A DNA stretch of 64,000 bases from the NCBI GenBank assembly GCA_947650365.1, contig OX393552.1:44293740-44357739 (forward strand), read 5' to 3'. Of this stretch, positions 14,101-29,100 are shown one piece after another. Each line of letters starts with the position of its first letter. Positions within the stretch are counted from its first letter, which is position 1. The stretch comes from Chamaelirium japonicum. Lineage: Eukaryota > Streptophyta > Magnoliopsida > Liliales > Melanthiaceae. A program made the position numbers and the translations under genes. The notes beneath the pieces are model-generated. The model saw only the letters and a program-made list of their open reading frames with translations, ran no database searches and was not told where the DNA came from.

Positions 14101-17100
14101 ACATATTAAGGCCGTTAATGGATATGGTTTTGGTTATTCACCACGTTAATGTTCAGAAGGAAAAATTTCAGCGACTTCAATGATTCAATATTAAATTGTA
14201 ATCCTCATTTCTCAATCAAATACGTAAAACTAACAGTACTGCTATATAAAATAAATGAAAAATCAATCAAATTATAATTCCCTCGTTTTTCTGGTGTGGT
14301 GTTACACTGTTACCGTGTTAGTGTGTGATTATTTACACCTGGTTTGGTTTCCTTTCAGTTGAATAACTTACTGGTTAGTTTTATTTTGCAAGTATGGTGC
14401 CTTCACATGGTCGGGGTGAGAGATCCCAGTTCCGGGTTTGAGTCGCTGATGCGACGGTTTGCTTATGGCCATGCTTGATGACAGTATTTCTTGGTAATGC
14501 ATTTCAGTATATTGCTAGCTTTAATTTCTGTCCCAATATTAACTAGGAGAATCAATTATCAACCTGTCATGTCAAATTGATCATCACAAGAGGAATCTCA
14601 TTGCTCATAGTGTGAATGATTTAGTCATCTTTCCAGCTTTAGCTCTTCTAAGAGTAATAATTATGTTGCGATAATTATTATGTAGGATTATTTGTACTAT
14701 TGCAATTACTTCTTTTTTTATGTTTAATTATGCGGAAATTATTAATTGCCATGCAATGTCCAATTTGTAGAATTGGTTAACTCCTTATCGGTAACTAGTA
14801 ATTGTTTAGGATCGGTTTTCTTATGTGTGTAGTTTTTATTTATTAAAAATGTTTAAAGTGTTTTAATCAAATTAGAGTTGCTTTAGAATAGATAACAAAT
14901 AAAAAGTATAAGGAATACATATTGATGTGCTATAATATAGCAAGTAGCCCTACCCTAAAAACCTAGTGACAGTCTCATACGCATGCTCCAATGTTCACAT
15001 CAGTGTGTGTTCTCTTGTGGGACATCTATTTATTGCAGGACTCCCATATGCCCCCCTACAATTTCCTAAATATCCTTCATTTCCCATCTTCCTTATAAAA
15101 TCACCTACACCCAAAAACATATCCCACATCAAGCTCGCAGCTGTAACATATGATCCCCCCCCCCCCCCTTTTTCTTTCCCTCCCTTTTCTGCATGTGCTC
15201 ATAGCCAGCCAGTGCCCAAGCACCCGCCCGCCGACGCTCAGCCCTGTGTGTTGTATGTCTAGAGTAGCCCAACATTGGTTGCAAGCCAACCTGATCCCAT
15301 CCCTCTTCTGCTATTGTTTTGTCGCCAAGTGTTGAGTAGCACACAACCGATTGAATTAGTTTATATAGCTCTGAAACTGCTTCTACATTTGTGTCCTATT
15401 TTGTCGATCCTAACATCAAATGACAGGAGAAGTAGAGGGACGAATAAACAATTGCGGGGCTTGGTCAAATCGATCTACCAGGGAAGGCACCGTGCATGAG
15501 CACTGCAGCCACGTGCGTAGTGCGCGCAGCGCAAGTCTCCTCGTGCTCCGGTTGTGAACACAACCCCCGTGCACAACGACCATCCGCAAACCTCGTGGTG
15601 TAGCTCATGCATGAGCATCCCGAGTGTGTTGTTCATATGCGTGCAGCCCCTGCCCATGTTGTGAGTCTTGTGACATGCCCTTGCGTGTGATTTCTTGTGC
15701 ATCGTGCATTAAACTTCAGCAGCCTTTGTGCGCGTTCAACAACGAGTGACCACTTTTCTGTTTGTGGACAATGTGTGGAGCACCTTCATCCTCGGCTTGG
15801 ATTTAATTTCCAAAAAAGGTGAGCATCTACAAAATCTCATTATTGTTGTATCATGTAGATCTTTATCGTTGATGTATTGCTAGTAATCAACCCCTTCGCA
15901 TAGTAATGGTAGGATTCTTGATTTAGATCACCATCTAGCCAGTAATCTTATATCAATATAGTGTACTCATCTCGTAACATTGTAATTTGTGCAATCAAAC
16001 ATGTAGCTCAACATTTAGTGGCATTGCCATGCCTCAAACACCTTGCTTGGGTGTCGTCTAGTTTTTTGTGCATACGACTCCCTAACCTTGGCTTCTACAT
16101 GCCAATGTTCTGACGTTTGATGCCTTTTTCTTTTGGCCTTGTTTAGCAATGATAATTCTTATAAACATTATCACCTTATTAGTCATCAAATAATATTAAT
16201 ATTGCATGCATCAGTGATTAGCAATGATAAATTTATTTGATCTCGTGCAGTGGTGTGTGTACTTTCAGTTTATACATACGAACGTTCTTTGTAATAGATT
16301 GACCGAATTATGCATCTAGTGATCCATGTTCTTCGGTTCTTGTTTGCATCATAGCATTGTCCCGGCATGTAGTGCCTTCACCTCTTGTATCGTATCAATT
16401 GGCATGGCATGTCTTTGCTTATCTTTTTCTTATCTTACGGTGTGGAGTCAGGTACCTTTAGTGCCTTTCCAGTTTCTAGCTTGAGGGTTAGTGCACTTTT
16501 GTGTGGTTGATGATGTGCTTTAGACTAGTCATGCTAGTTGGATGTTCACTCTTTGTATTTGGATTTTATTCCCATGTTTCGTTGATACATCATGATTTCT
16601 GATTTCGCATTGTGACAACAAAGTTGGCTAGCTGATTTAAATGTGGTGCACGTTACAACATGCGCCTGAAGCAGACTAGGGTTGATCACGGGGTTGGGTT
16701 ATGTTTGATCCTATGGGGAAGTTTCAATTATACTTTGAATTGATTGAATAACCCAATCCTAAGGTGTTTGGACCGGACGAAAGTGAGTTATATGTGAGTG
16801 CCCCATGGTGAAGTACCAAGTCCTCATTTCTCCGGTTGTGCATAATTTGTGCACACTGCGGTATCCCATGCACAGGAAAGGAATGGTCCCCTGGCGCAAA
16901 ATTAATAACCCATAACATTGTTACCGGAGTAGTAAAACCAGAGTTCACATTCTCCTTTCCCCTTCTTTTCCCTTTCTCCCTTCCTATATTATACTTAGTT
17001 AGCTTAGCCTTACCATCCTATTTATTGATGATGTCATAGCAATAGTATTAGCATTTTTGTAATATTCATTTTAGTCTCGCTTATTTCATAAATATAGTTC

Positions 17101-20100
17101 TAATTATATCTTCTTTAATTGCATTGTTCTAATATTGTCCTTGGGTGTTTATTTTATGATAACTACTTAACTCATCCTTGTTTAAATCTTCCAGCTTCAG
17201 GGACTTGATCTGCTGCACCGGAGCAGAGACACTTATTAATTTTCTTCAGTCGTTACTTTAGTTCTTCTAGTAATATATCAGTTATGGTTTGTATATTTTA
17301 AATTTTGTTAGTTGGTGCTCATTGTGAATCTGTGATGATATCAAGAAGGGTGTAACACATGATGTCTCTCTTGCTCTTAATTGAGGCCTCCGGAATTCTT
17401 GGATGAACTCTTGAGTGAGTGAGGTCAGGTGTAGTATAGCTAGTGGTGGTAGTTTACTTAAAATCTTCTCTTTATCCTAAATATTTTTGGAATAATATGG
17501 CATTCCATAGAATGAGTTTAATATATGTGATCATTAATAAAAATTGAAAGTTTTTTATAATTATCTGGTTAGATTGGGTGAGCGCGTTTCCAAATCAATA
17601 TTTTTTTAATCGATTGAATTTCGATGAAAAAGATATTCCCTTAAATATTTAAAAAAATGGATATCACTTCTACTTTCACTCTATTTTTTCCCTTACTTGT
17701 GAGTTTTGGGCGGACCTTTGTCAAATTGTGGGCATGACAGTAATAGATATCTTAGATACACCATTCATGTATTTAATCACCACCTTATCAATAGTAGTTG
17801 GGTAAGAGAATGAACATTGTAAGTTACCACGCATTGAGTTATGGTGGCAAAACAATATGTTGTACTCAGTGAAAACAAGCTTGTATATATGATTGAACGA
17901 AACTATGTACATTTGTTTTGCCACAAATATGTACTTGAGGAAGAGGCGAGACAATTGTAATGAGGGGTTAAGGGTCTCATCTCTTTGTGTAAAGGGGTCC
18001 TAGAATCCAGCTTATACATTGTTACAAAAGTCAAATCCGGTATTGCGAGTGGCAAATAGCAAAGGAAATTATGGTTGGATGATCTTGATTACCTACGATC
18101 CCAATAAGCATTCCACCAAAGGCTTCTAGTAAAAATTGTGTATGTACTTTGGAAAAAATTAATCATATAGCATCCATATTCTATGAAGGCTATCACATGT
18201 AACAAACAAGTGTACATATTCATGAATAATGCTCAAAGTAATTGTTGCAAACTTCCAAGTGTTGATTGCCAATGAGTATTCGTATACGTGCCATCAGATC
18301 TCATGTACATTCTGTATTGTATAGTCCGGATATCCCTAGATTGTGTTGTGTGGTACTCTTACCAATAGGTGAATATATAAATGGATATGTGTCTGCGCGC
18401 GCACGTGTGTAGAGAGAAGGGGAATGTTATCCTAATGAATGTATGCCCTAGGATTTCTCACTATTTTTTTTTTCTCTCACACATAATTAACATGGTGTTG
18501 GAACCAAGGTTTGAGAACTCTAGTTCAGGTTTAGATTGGGCGTAAAACGAATCCATTTGGCCAGTTCGATCGGGTTCCAGATTTGACCGTTTCGGCCAAA
18601 AATATTTAAAAACCAGAAATTGGGTGTGACTTAGTCGATCCAGAGTTGATTCAACCAATTCGGGTTTGATTCGGCCTCTTCGGGCCAAATTTGACCCCAT
18701 TCGGGTCTGATTCGGCATAGTCAAGCATGATTCGAGCTTGATTCGATTAAATTGGACATGATTCTGCCTTGTTCGAATCTGTTTTTGGTGAATCAAGATC
18801 CAAACAAGAGCAAAACACGTATGAATCAGGCCAAAATCGAAGGAACGGAGCTGAATCAGGGCGTATTATGGGTTTGATGATCTTCGGTTCAGATAAGCAA
18901 AAATCACCGGTTCGGCAATTTGGTTCGTGATCGAACGTACCCTAAACCATGGTATATATTCCTTTGAAAGAGTTTGATTTTGCAAACATCTCTATTAGGA
19001 ATTTTCTTTTTCTCTTTTCCTCTCATTCTATCTACTTTTTTCATCTCAATAGTACAACCATAGAGGTCAACGTAGACATGCAACCTCTAGGCGCTCAGCC
19101 ACCTTTGCATGAAAAGGAATTTGTATAAATAAATTTATCATGTAAACATCATATTGAATAAAGGTATCGGAAGAAGGTAGAAATCTATCCTTCAAATATA
19201 TTAACAAAAAATAAATAAAATTATAATTATGTGTAAAGTTTTTGGAACATGCATTCTGAATTTTTTTTTTCCGTAGGAATACATCTTAGACTTGTGAGGT
19301 AAACAAATTTACTACGCAAATGCTAGTGAACACATTAATATCAAACTCATTTTTGTTCCATCTTTTCAATTGAGTATCAAACCTTCTTAAGTAAACATAA
19401 AGGCAACAACTAATTCTATGAGAATATGGTCCTAGATTGACGCAAACAAGTGATGACTAGACTATGCAAAAGAGACCTTCACACATCCACCATGGGCTAA
19501 GTGTGTTACCTTCATAAACATTGTAATTTATGTGCCAAGGGTGTTGTCCTTAATGAGCATTCTTATCATTCTTAAGAAAGTTTACATGTTAACAAGTAAC
19601 AACCAAGACTCCAAACCTCTAGAAAGTGGAACTATTCTATTATCTACGCTTAAATTTCAAAAGTATGTTTTTCGAGATTTGGAGTATAATTTGTCACGGT
19701 AAGCTTTGTTCTAAGGCTAGGAAGCATGGACACTTCCCCAGGCCTCCCGTACCCGTGTCGGACATGTGTTGGACACCGACACTTGTCGGGCACTCGTCGG
19801 ACACGCACCGGACACGAATGTGCCATGTCCTACGTGCTTTCGGGAGCCGGACACTCCCCGGACACTCGGGACATTGCGGGTTGACGGACTGTTCGATATA
19901 AGGTCGGGTTACAAGCTGTGGTGATTCAGTTTTGGCTTCAACCTATCTGATCCTCTAAGATTATAACCTCAGAGAATCAGATAGGTTGAAGCCAAAACTG
20001 AATCGCAGCCGTTCTTTTGCATACCATTTGGGCTTGAGTGTGATTCACTTGTCAGGATGGTTCTGATGGACAGTTACTATTCAGGTTTGGCTTTAACTTA

Positions 20101-23100
20101 TCTTATCCTCTGAGGTTTCAGACAAGTTGAAGTCAAAACTGAAATACAACCGTTATTTTCCATACCATTTAGAGCTGTCTGCGATTCACCGATAAGGTTG
20201 GATGTAACTAACGATAGAGATTCAGTATGCATTAAATTTTCATTTTGGTTGTTTTCTATGAGGTTTTTTCAGTTATTGAAATATATATGAATTGCAAACA
20301 CACATAAAATATAAATTTAAAAATATTAATTTATTTTGTAGTGTCCCCGCCGTACCCGTGTCCTTTTATAGGATTTGTCGTGTCGGCAAACCCGTGTCGT
20401 GTCGTACCCGTGTCCCCGTACCAGTGTCAGTGGTTCTTAGTTCTAAGGACATTGTCGCTTTACGGCGATGGTGACTTGATTGGACTTTGATCCTAATTTT
20501 TTTTTCAGGTTTTCTTTTTATCCTTAATTATGTTGCACCCTGGTCTCCCTTATCACTTGGTTAAGGGCATTCAAAACTCCAAGCATGTCTCTTCATACTC
20601 TCTATTTTCCTCATCTTGACTTTCAAATTGAGACATTGATAGGATCAAGTACCAACTTGATACGATCTGATATCAACTAGATGGGATGTGTATGCTTGAA
20701 ATAAACAAGTGCAGAATTTAAAACATCAAATCAGATTTCAGCATAATAAAATCAGATTTCAGCAAAGCCTATTATCATGGTTCATCATTCATTCAATCCC
20801 AATCAGATTTTAACTTAACAAAACAATGAAACTGACAAGATGAACATTAATTTCAGATTATAAGGACTGAATTCCAGCAATAAGAACAAGAACAATCTCA
20901 AATTAATAAACCAATGTCTCAATAACAATCAAAGATCTAAACGAATAAACCTAACGGATGAGATTCTCGGGAAACCAAGGAATTTCGGAAACCCTAATAT
21001 GATTTCAGCAATAAGGCCGGTTGTAGAAAGCAGGTTATCACATGAAAATTATCGAGGATCGATCTCACCGTGCTTTGGTCAATGCCGGCAGCTTTCTGAT
21101 GCTCCGATGTTGCTGATGAATGGCGCGGAAGGGGAGGCGTGGCTCAGAAGACGGGGTGAAGAAGCCGAGACGACGGATCTTTGAAGACGAAGAAACTTCA
21201 CGTCGATCTTCCGTGAAGCCGTGGATGAATAGCGAGGCGACGGGGTAGAAGCTTGCGAAGGAAGAACAGGATGAGAAGCAAGGAAGAATTCGTCGGAAAG
21301 GATAAACCGAACAAGCGAGCCGCTTCTCCGTTTCTAGGGTTTCAATTCATATTCATCTCCCCTTTCTCTCAATTAGGGTTTAGACTTTATAGGGAATGAA
21401 AGCATGAAGGCACAAAAGGAAAGAAAGAGAGAGGGAGGCCGGTCGGGTAGAGAGAGAGAGAGGAACGCGCGGAAGAGATAGGGGGATCGGTGGGTATCCG
21501 CGGGAGAGAGAGAGGGCCGGTCGGGTGGGGAATTAGGCTAGGGTTTTGGGTTTTAATTTTCCCTCGAATCTCATCCATTGAGATCTATCCTAATTTAAGA
21601 TCCTATGGCCTAAAACCTAACACAGAAATGAGTCAGTTCGGCATCTGTGGCTCGAACCGGGTGCGAACATGGCTCGCACCTACCCAAACCAGAAATAAAA
21701 ACTGAAATAACTAAAGATCCGTTGGTCGGATCGAAATAAAGTAAAAACCAAAACTGTGGGGCTTCGATTAAGCTTTCCACTGATGCAGACGGATCGACGA
21801 TCGGGTTCCTGGATCTCCGGCGCGGATGAAAATACGCCATCAGCTGTAGAAAAACTGCACGTAGTAGGCTCGTCTGCATCAGACATCAAAAATATCCAAA
21901 CCAAAGTGGTTAAAACAGAATCAATATAATTAGCCATATATGTCCTCATATGGATGCCTGAATGTGTATTTTTTTCTACTCAAACAAGCTGATCCACTCC
22001 CTCCATGTTCACTAGAGCCCACAGGCTGCAGCTTTTTTGATAGAAAAATAAGTGAATTGTCATCTGGCCCATAGTTCCACTTAAAAAAATTAAGCCTATA
22101 AAATGGATTCATTTTCTTACCAATATATTCCTTCTCTTCTATTCTTCCCTACAGTTACAGCCTTCCAATTCTCACCTATAAAAGGATGGATGGAACATAG
22201 TAGAGTTCGAAAGGAATAACAACGATGAATTAACCACCAGGCTATTAGTGTTCTGATTCCATAAATATCACGGTGACAGCCCACAAAAATATATTTTAAG
22301 CGATTCAGGTGCACAGTTAATTGATCAGCATAACAAAATATCCCATCAAGACAAAACAACTTCCTTATACAGTAAGTGGATATCATCTTTAGTACGTGTA
22401 GACACAAAATTTATCGCACCCGAACCCGACTCGTGTGCGCCAACCCGGGGGCCAGCCCAACACAAACCAGGGCCCCACCGGACCCAACCTAGGCCAAAGA
22501 AGAGGCCGGGTGGGCCCGTCCACAAGTGGGGCCCACCCGGCCCCCCTTGGTAAACCGCGCCCCCCTTCCCGGAGGAAGGGAGCAGCCGGCCAAGGGAGAA
22601 AAGGAAAGAAAAGAAAAGAAAGAAAGAAAAGGAAAAAAAAAAGGAAAGGAAAGAAAAGAAAGAAGAAAGAAAGAAAAAGAAAGAAAGGAAAGTAAATCCA
22701 CCATATGTGGGGGGAGGTAGCTTGGACGTCTACACACCGTGGATCCGCGCCGATCCCTCGATCCAACGGACAAGAAACGAGGTGGGGTCACCATTGATTT
22801 AATGCGCAAGATTCAAATAAAAATTCAAAATGATTGAGCCATAACCAAGGTTCGAAATCTCCATTTCGGTGGAAATTTCGACCTTCTGGATATGGAAATA
22901 TTTCGTGGAAATATTTCGACAGTGTGGAAATATTGCAATTTTGTAGAAATGGTGGAAATATTGATTTTTTGATGGAATTTTTTAATGAAACTCCGGATAG
23001 TCATAAACCAAGTATAGATACACACTTTGGAACACTCACATAATATGTGTACCCTATCAAGGGGTGTAGAGCTTCACATAACATGTATTCAATGTATTAA

Positions 23101-26100
23101 GTTTGTGAGTGTTGTGCAATCTTATTTAGTTCGGTTTTGATATATATTTTTCAAATATTTTTTAATCCTTTTTTTGGATAAAAATATTTTTGAAATAAAG
23201 ATTAGTTGATTGTTAAAATAATGTTTCAAACGATTTTGAAAGCGGAGTTAAAACAAGAAAGTTATGCAAATTTGAAATTGTGCAAAAATTATGCTGAAAT
23301 GTGAAACACTGTTTTTTTACTAAGTCTGAAAAAACGAGTTTTTATATAGAAAAGTTTTTATACATTCAAAATTTCCTAAGACGGACCATGGTTTTCTAGA
23401 TGTACTCGTACTTCTACATCTTGTGGAATTTTTTGAGCTAAAAAGGAGTTGATTTAATCACTTTTCTCACCATGTAGATTTTATAAAAATCCATAAAAAC
23501 TGTTTTCTCCTACTAAAATTGAAAGTTTACTTTTTGATTCCTTTGTTTTTTGATTTTTTTGATATTTTTATTGAAATCAAATGGGGGGGTATTTGCTTAT
23601 TTACATATAATAACTTAAAGTAAATGGAGAAAATAAAAATTAAGTAAAACGACATTTACTTAAATGTTATTATATGAAAATAAGCTGCTGAGAACCAGGC
23701 CCCCCAGTCCCCTTTTATAACCAGTCAGTCACAGAATTTCGGATAAATTTCGCAAAATTTTTCGAAATTTTCGCAAAATTTCGATAAAATATCACGATAT
23801 TTCGTGGAGATGGAAATATTTCGTGGAAATATCGCGATATTTCGCGAAATTGCTCGATATTTTGACATTTTCAATTATGCTCGAGATTGCAGGTAATATT
23901 TCGTATCGGGGTTTCATTTTTCCGATATATTTCGCGATATTTCGCGAAATATATCGATTTTTTGTTCCATGGCCATAACTACCTCGCCAGAAAAAAGAAA
24001 GAAATAAAGATTTATTCCCCCATAAATGAGGGAATGAATCTTGGGTAGTTATAGGAGAGATATTCAAGGGATTCAAATAAATATTCCCATATCTCTCCCA
24101 CCCCCCTTCACCTATAAATAGAGGGGGAGGGGGAAGGCTCCGGAGGTCAGTCAGAAGACGAAGACAAGAAGACGCCAAGGCTCTGCATAGGAGGAGACTC
24201 ACTTTCAACGACCCAAGGCTTCACGAGGCTCGGACAAGCCTACCCTATGGGAACAACTTAGCCCATTGAAAGTCATCATCAATGTGAAGACCCTTGCACA
24301 GAAGATCAAAGTTTCAACTACTCGCACGAAGAATAAAGCTTGGAGAAGAAAGCCCGGAGTCGGCATCACCACGTCGTCTCCAACAATCTTCATCAACTCC
24401 GAAGATGCCACAAGCAAAGGCCGGAGAAGAAGATCGAAGTCGGCATCATCCCGTCATCTTCAACAAAGCTTCAACTCCTTGCACAAAGAAGAAAGCTTGG
24501 AGAAGAAGGTCCGGAGTCGGCATTACCCCGTCATCTCCAACAATCTTCATCAACTCGACGCCACAAGCAAAGACCGGAAAAAAAGATCGAAGTCGGCATG
24601 ACCCCATCGTCTTCAACAAAGCTTTAACATCTTGCACGAAGAAGAAAGCTTGGAGAAGAAGGTCCAGAGTCGGCATTACTCCGTCGTCTCCAACAAGTCT
24701 TCATCAACTTCGAAGACCCCCAAAAGCAAAGATCGAAGCTAGAGGAGAGGAAGCTCTGCAGAGGAGACTCGCCTTCACCGATCCAAGGCTTCACGAGGCT
24801 TGGGCAAGCCTACCCTATGGGAATGGCTTAGTCCATTGAAAGTCCTCATCAATGTAAAGACCCTTGCACAAGAGAATCAACCCTTCGACTTCGTGCACAA
24901 AGAAGAAAGCTCAGAGAAGAAGAAGCCTTCAACTCCGAAGACACCAGAAGCAAAAGCTGGAGAAGAAGATCGAAGCGGCATCACCCCGTCGTCTTCAACA
25001 AGCCTTCAACTCCGAAGACGCCAGAAGCAAAGGCCAGGAAGAAGATCGAAGAGGCATCACCTCGTCGTCTTCAACAAGCCTTCAACTCTGAAGACGCCAG
25101 AAGCAAAGGTTGGAAAAGAAGATCGAAGCGGCAACACCCCGTCGTCTTCAACAAGCCTTCAATTCCGATCAAGCAACACAAGCCCGGAGAAGAAAATCAA
25201 AGCGGCATCACCTCGTCGTCTTCAAAAAGCCTTCGACTCCGATCAAGCAAAACAAGCCCGGAGAAGAAGATCGAAGCGGCATCACCCCGTCATCTTCAAC
25301 AACGTCCGCCCCATTCACGAAGAAGAAAGCTTGGAGAAGGACATCCAAAGCGGCGCTACACCCGTCGTCTTCAAAACAAAGCCTTCAACTCCGATCACGC
25401 CAAAGAAGTCTGGAGAAGAAGAGAAGTCAAGCCGATGCCACAACCGTCAAGGAAACCGGAAGAATAAAGAAGACTTGGAGGACATCGTCATCGTCGTTTG
25501 AGGTGAAGATCACGCCAAGGACAAAAGCAAAAGCCCAAAGCTAAAGCCAGTGCAAAGCCAGAGTTACGCTCGCGCTAAAGCCACACATGTGCTGAAGCCA
25601 AGCAACTACAAAGAATAACGAGCAAAGCAACGCACTTTCTAGCCGATACGGCGCGAAGTCCGGAAAAAAGAAAGTACTGCAAGCCTTTACCCCTTCTACG
25701 TTCGAGCGTTATACGCTAAAGCTACGCCGACGCCAGAGCTACACCAAAACAAAGCCAGAGCCAGACGCCAAAAGCCAAAACCAACGCCAAAAGCACGATC
25801 GACGTCGCTAGCCGACGATCAAGGACGCTGAGGTCTAGCCAGAGCAAAGGGAGACGTGAAGACCGAGGAACGAAGCCAAAAGCCCCCTAGCCAGGAAAGC
25901 GCGAAGCACGAAAGGGACGAACGCAACAGCGAAGACTCCGTGGCCTCTCAAGAAACCCTCACCCTGTAAAGACCTCTGTCCTGGGCAACCCCTCCAGAGC
26001 TCTCGCACAAAGTAACGTGGAGACGCAGATCAAAGGGACCCTCCAGAAGATCCCTCCCACAATCTCCTGATCAAAAATTCGCCGCACTTGGCTCACCACC

Positions 26101-29100
26101 CCCGAGTCCCCAGGTCAGCGGCCTTGTAATCTCCATGTGCTCGCAATAAAGACGACCCGGATCTTTTTTCCGCACATACAGTACACATTAAATGTCATTC
26201 AAAAATCTAAAGTGTTTTTGACAACCTTGGGTGCAGCTCTTGGGGAATCAACTGGCATGGATGTAGGCCCATCCATTTGGTAACCCACTATGAATTAGTA
26301 CGCATGGCTCAGATAACAAAGCAAATACAATCATCTCCTCAGACGCCAATATCACTAATCTAATGAAGAAGTAAATTTCCTCAAAATCCAGTGTAAAATG
26401 TTGATTTGAGAGACTAGTGTTTTCAAATTTCAATAGAATATGAATAAGGATTAAGGAGATCACCATGATACTGCTGTTCGCTGAGATGTTATTATTATGT
26501 TGCAATGCAAAACTATAAGCTTTGGGATATTTATTATAACTTGATCTTCATTTAATCTCTGAAGATATAAGAGCAGTTTAGGTTCATGTACACACATGGA
26601 TCAGTCTATACAAGTTTAGGAGAACTACCATAGCTACTTCACCCTTGAACATGGTGGGAATGCCCTCTGAAAATCCAAATATCATCTTGCTTTTCCCCAA
26701 GACGTACCTGATAGGATTACCCTTTCCTGTTACATAAGGGAAGAGCAACGATCAGTATCAGTCCCCTACAACGTGGCTGAAATGACCACGCCTCAACAGT
26801 CAGCACAAGAGGCAACATCCAAATATTACTCTAGAAATAATACAATTTCTCAAGTAAAACCATTCAGCATAACAGTCATGACCTAGATGCAGCCAGACCA
26901 GCCGCCCAAATTAACTCTTGGCCAGTCTGCCTCAAGCTGGGTTAGATTTTCAATTAAACAAGCTCAAACAGTTTGACTGCTGTAACAGCCTTTACAAGGC
27001 CAGCTCAAAAAGGAAAGGTGATTTTAAAGAGAAATTAAGTGAACTCTTCAGTAACTAAATTTATGGTTTTGGCATGGACTTTACAAGCTCGGACAGCTTG
27101 ACAGTTGTAACAAGTTTACAAGGCCAGCTCAAAAAGGAATAAGGGGATATAAAGTACACTCTTCAGCAACCCATGGACCTAAACATGTACCTTGCCACCC
27201 TCTTATTTTTCTTTTTAAAGTAGCCCTGAGCCAAGTTGAGCTTCATAGACATGGCAATCCAATCCTAAGAGACAACTCACAGTGCAGAACTGGGCACCAA
27301 TGTCAGGCTTGCATAATGCTAAGGCCTAAATGGGCACAAGCATGGTACAGAACTGTCAATGTTCTAGTGAACTGGACTTGCCGAGAGGCTATTCTTTCAA
27401 TCCAACAGAAATTCCAATATATCAAGAAACATAAAGATGTGTACGTGCAAATTGTGGTCTCAAAAAGCAAAATTGGAGCGACCTAATCATTGAACTGGGA
27501 TTGAGCTGCACAATAAATGCTAAAATTTTAGGCAGTAACTCGATGACGAACGCCATCAAACATGACAGGAGATGACCAAAAAGCTAAAACAAACTGCACA
27601 TATGATAGAGACTTGTCACCAAAATGAACAAAGAGAAGATTTTGGGAGAACATATAAGCTATAGAGACAAGAAAATCTGATAAAATGACATATTTAGCAC
27701 AATCAAGGTCAACATAGAAGAGTGCCGTTATACGAAACTCAGTACTATAGAAAACGAAAGAGAATACAAGATATATTAGAGACCAGTTCAACAAAGAAGC
27801 ACACAACAACGACAACATAATACAAAACTGTATGTCTCGACAGATTTGGCTTGCACATAGGTTACTCTTTCCAGACAAACTACATGGGTTTAATTACCCG
27901 AAATAAATCATGTATGAATATTATATTTAAAGCCACGAAAAGGTTTGGAAATTGGAATCCATTCTTTTGAATCCTTTCCGAGCCATGAGCAAATGTTTTC
28001 AAATCCCCACCCATTTGAAGCCATGAAAAAATTGCCCTTCTCATAATCTCATGCAAATGACCTGATTTCATCGGGATTCAAGCTGAAGTATATACATTGG
28101 TAATAGACATGCAACATGTTCTAATCTCCACGCTCAACTTAGAAGTTTAATTACGTTTAAGTCGGTCCACGTTCCAAAATCCTAAAATCAGAAGGTCCCT
28201 ATTTATCTTAGACATTTCAAAACCATCTCCTAGTTTTTGGGTTTTCATGACTAATATAAATTTAAAATAGCTTAGATTATTTCATTAATTCAAAGGATGT
28301 TTTACTCCCTGGAAGAATGGTGTAGAGGAAAGAAGGAATAGAACTCTCTTGGGCATGCTACTCCAGTTTAATAATTGTCCCACGCCGACACTTTTGCATT
28401 TAGTTGGTCAGGCCATGTCACAACATAAGATCTGAACCTATGGACCCCTTAATATTGACATCCTTTCAGCCCAACTAAGTCTACATTAGGGCTTAGGCCG
28501 GTTTGGAGTTAAGCGAGGGGCAACTCGATTGTCACCTTGTGCAAAGCTGCATTGGTCAAGAATCACAGAGGTTTAATTTGACCATAGGAAAGAGCCACGA
28601 CATAAAATGTTCATAAATTTTGAAGTTATCAGTGATCCATCAAGTTGACGCCATATAAATGAGAAACTGTTTGTTGGTTGTCTTTGTATACCCGTATGGA
28701 AATTAATTGTAACACAGGATTTATTGGAACAAAAAGAAATTCACTCTCACTGGATTGTTCGAGGCACTGACACCTTGCAAAAAAAATAAGCAAATCAATA
28801 AAATTTCACTCTTCCCCCAACAAAGTATAATTCCCACTCCGCACCGCCATCCCATTCCCAGTCACACCCTCCTCACAGTCAATCTCCCAAACTCACATCT
28901 AACTCCACGTCAATCCTCAGCCACACCACTCTCATTATCTGCTATCTACCGAACTTTCTCATATTTCAACCCTTTGTTGGACAATATTACAGGATGTGGG
29001 GGTGATGGAGATGATCTGATGGTGAGCACTCTTAGACACTTCATTGTTGCCTTTACTCCTTCAATTCTTTTTTGGTTTCTGCCCCTTGTAGATATCAAAA

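Larger units (their letters stand above)
22397..26180 (+). mobile_element. Solo-LTR-like unit, about 3.8 kb, with nested hAT insertion
   Basis: It begins TGTAGACACAAAATTT and ends ACATACA, giving TGTA...TACA termini. The flanks are GTACG (22,392-22,396) and GTACA (26,181-26,185), a 4 of 5 match. A TATA box CTATAAATAG lies near 24,113 and an AATAAA near 26,146, the arrangement expected of an LTR. It contains a purine tract, a tandem array (24,294-25,500) and a 1.1-kb hAT element. No second LTR or coding region was found. The boundaries are inferred. Confidence 0.55.
13025..26628 (-). other. PAS1 intron 4 (13.6 kb)
   Basis: This GT-AG intron contains hAT-like elements at 18,505 and 19,717, a 1.22-kb LTR-like repeat at 20,658 and a 3.8-kb solo-LTR-like unit at 22,397. 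The 13,025-18,500 part is unassigned; it includes a 19-base poly-C tract near 15,153 and scattered TG-rich sequence but no convincing gene. The part from 26,181 to exon 4 is plain AT-rich intron. Confidence 0.85.

Noticed and set aside
14400..14465. tRNA gene
   Set aside because: Only a box B-like string is present. There is no cloverleaf, acceptor stem or box A.
22389..22809. 125- and 106-codon minus-strand frames
   Set aside because: They are a translation of the purine tract and adjacent GC-rich LTR-like sequence, with phenylalanine/leucine runs.
24294..25544. Long overlapping open frames in all plus frames, up to 233 codons
   Set aside because: They are Lys/Arg/Ser-rich strings produced by a tandem array inside an LTR-like unit. 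No family resemblance and no splice context.
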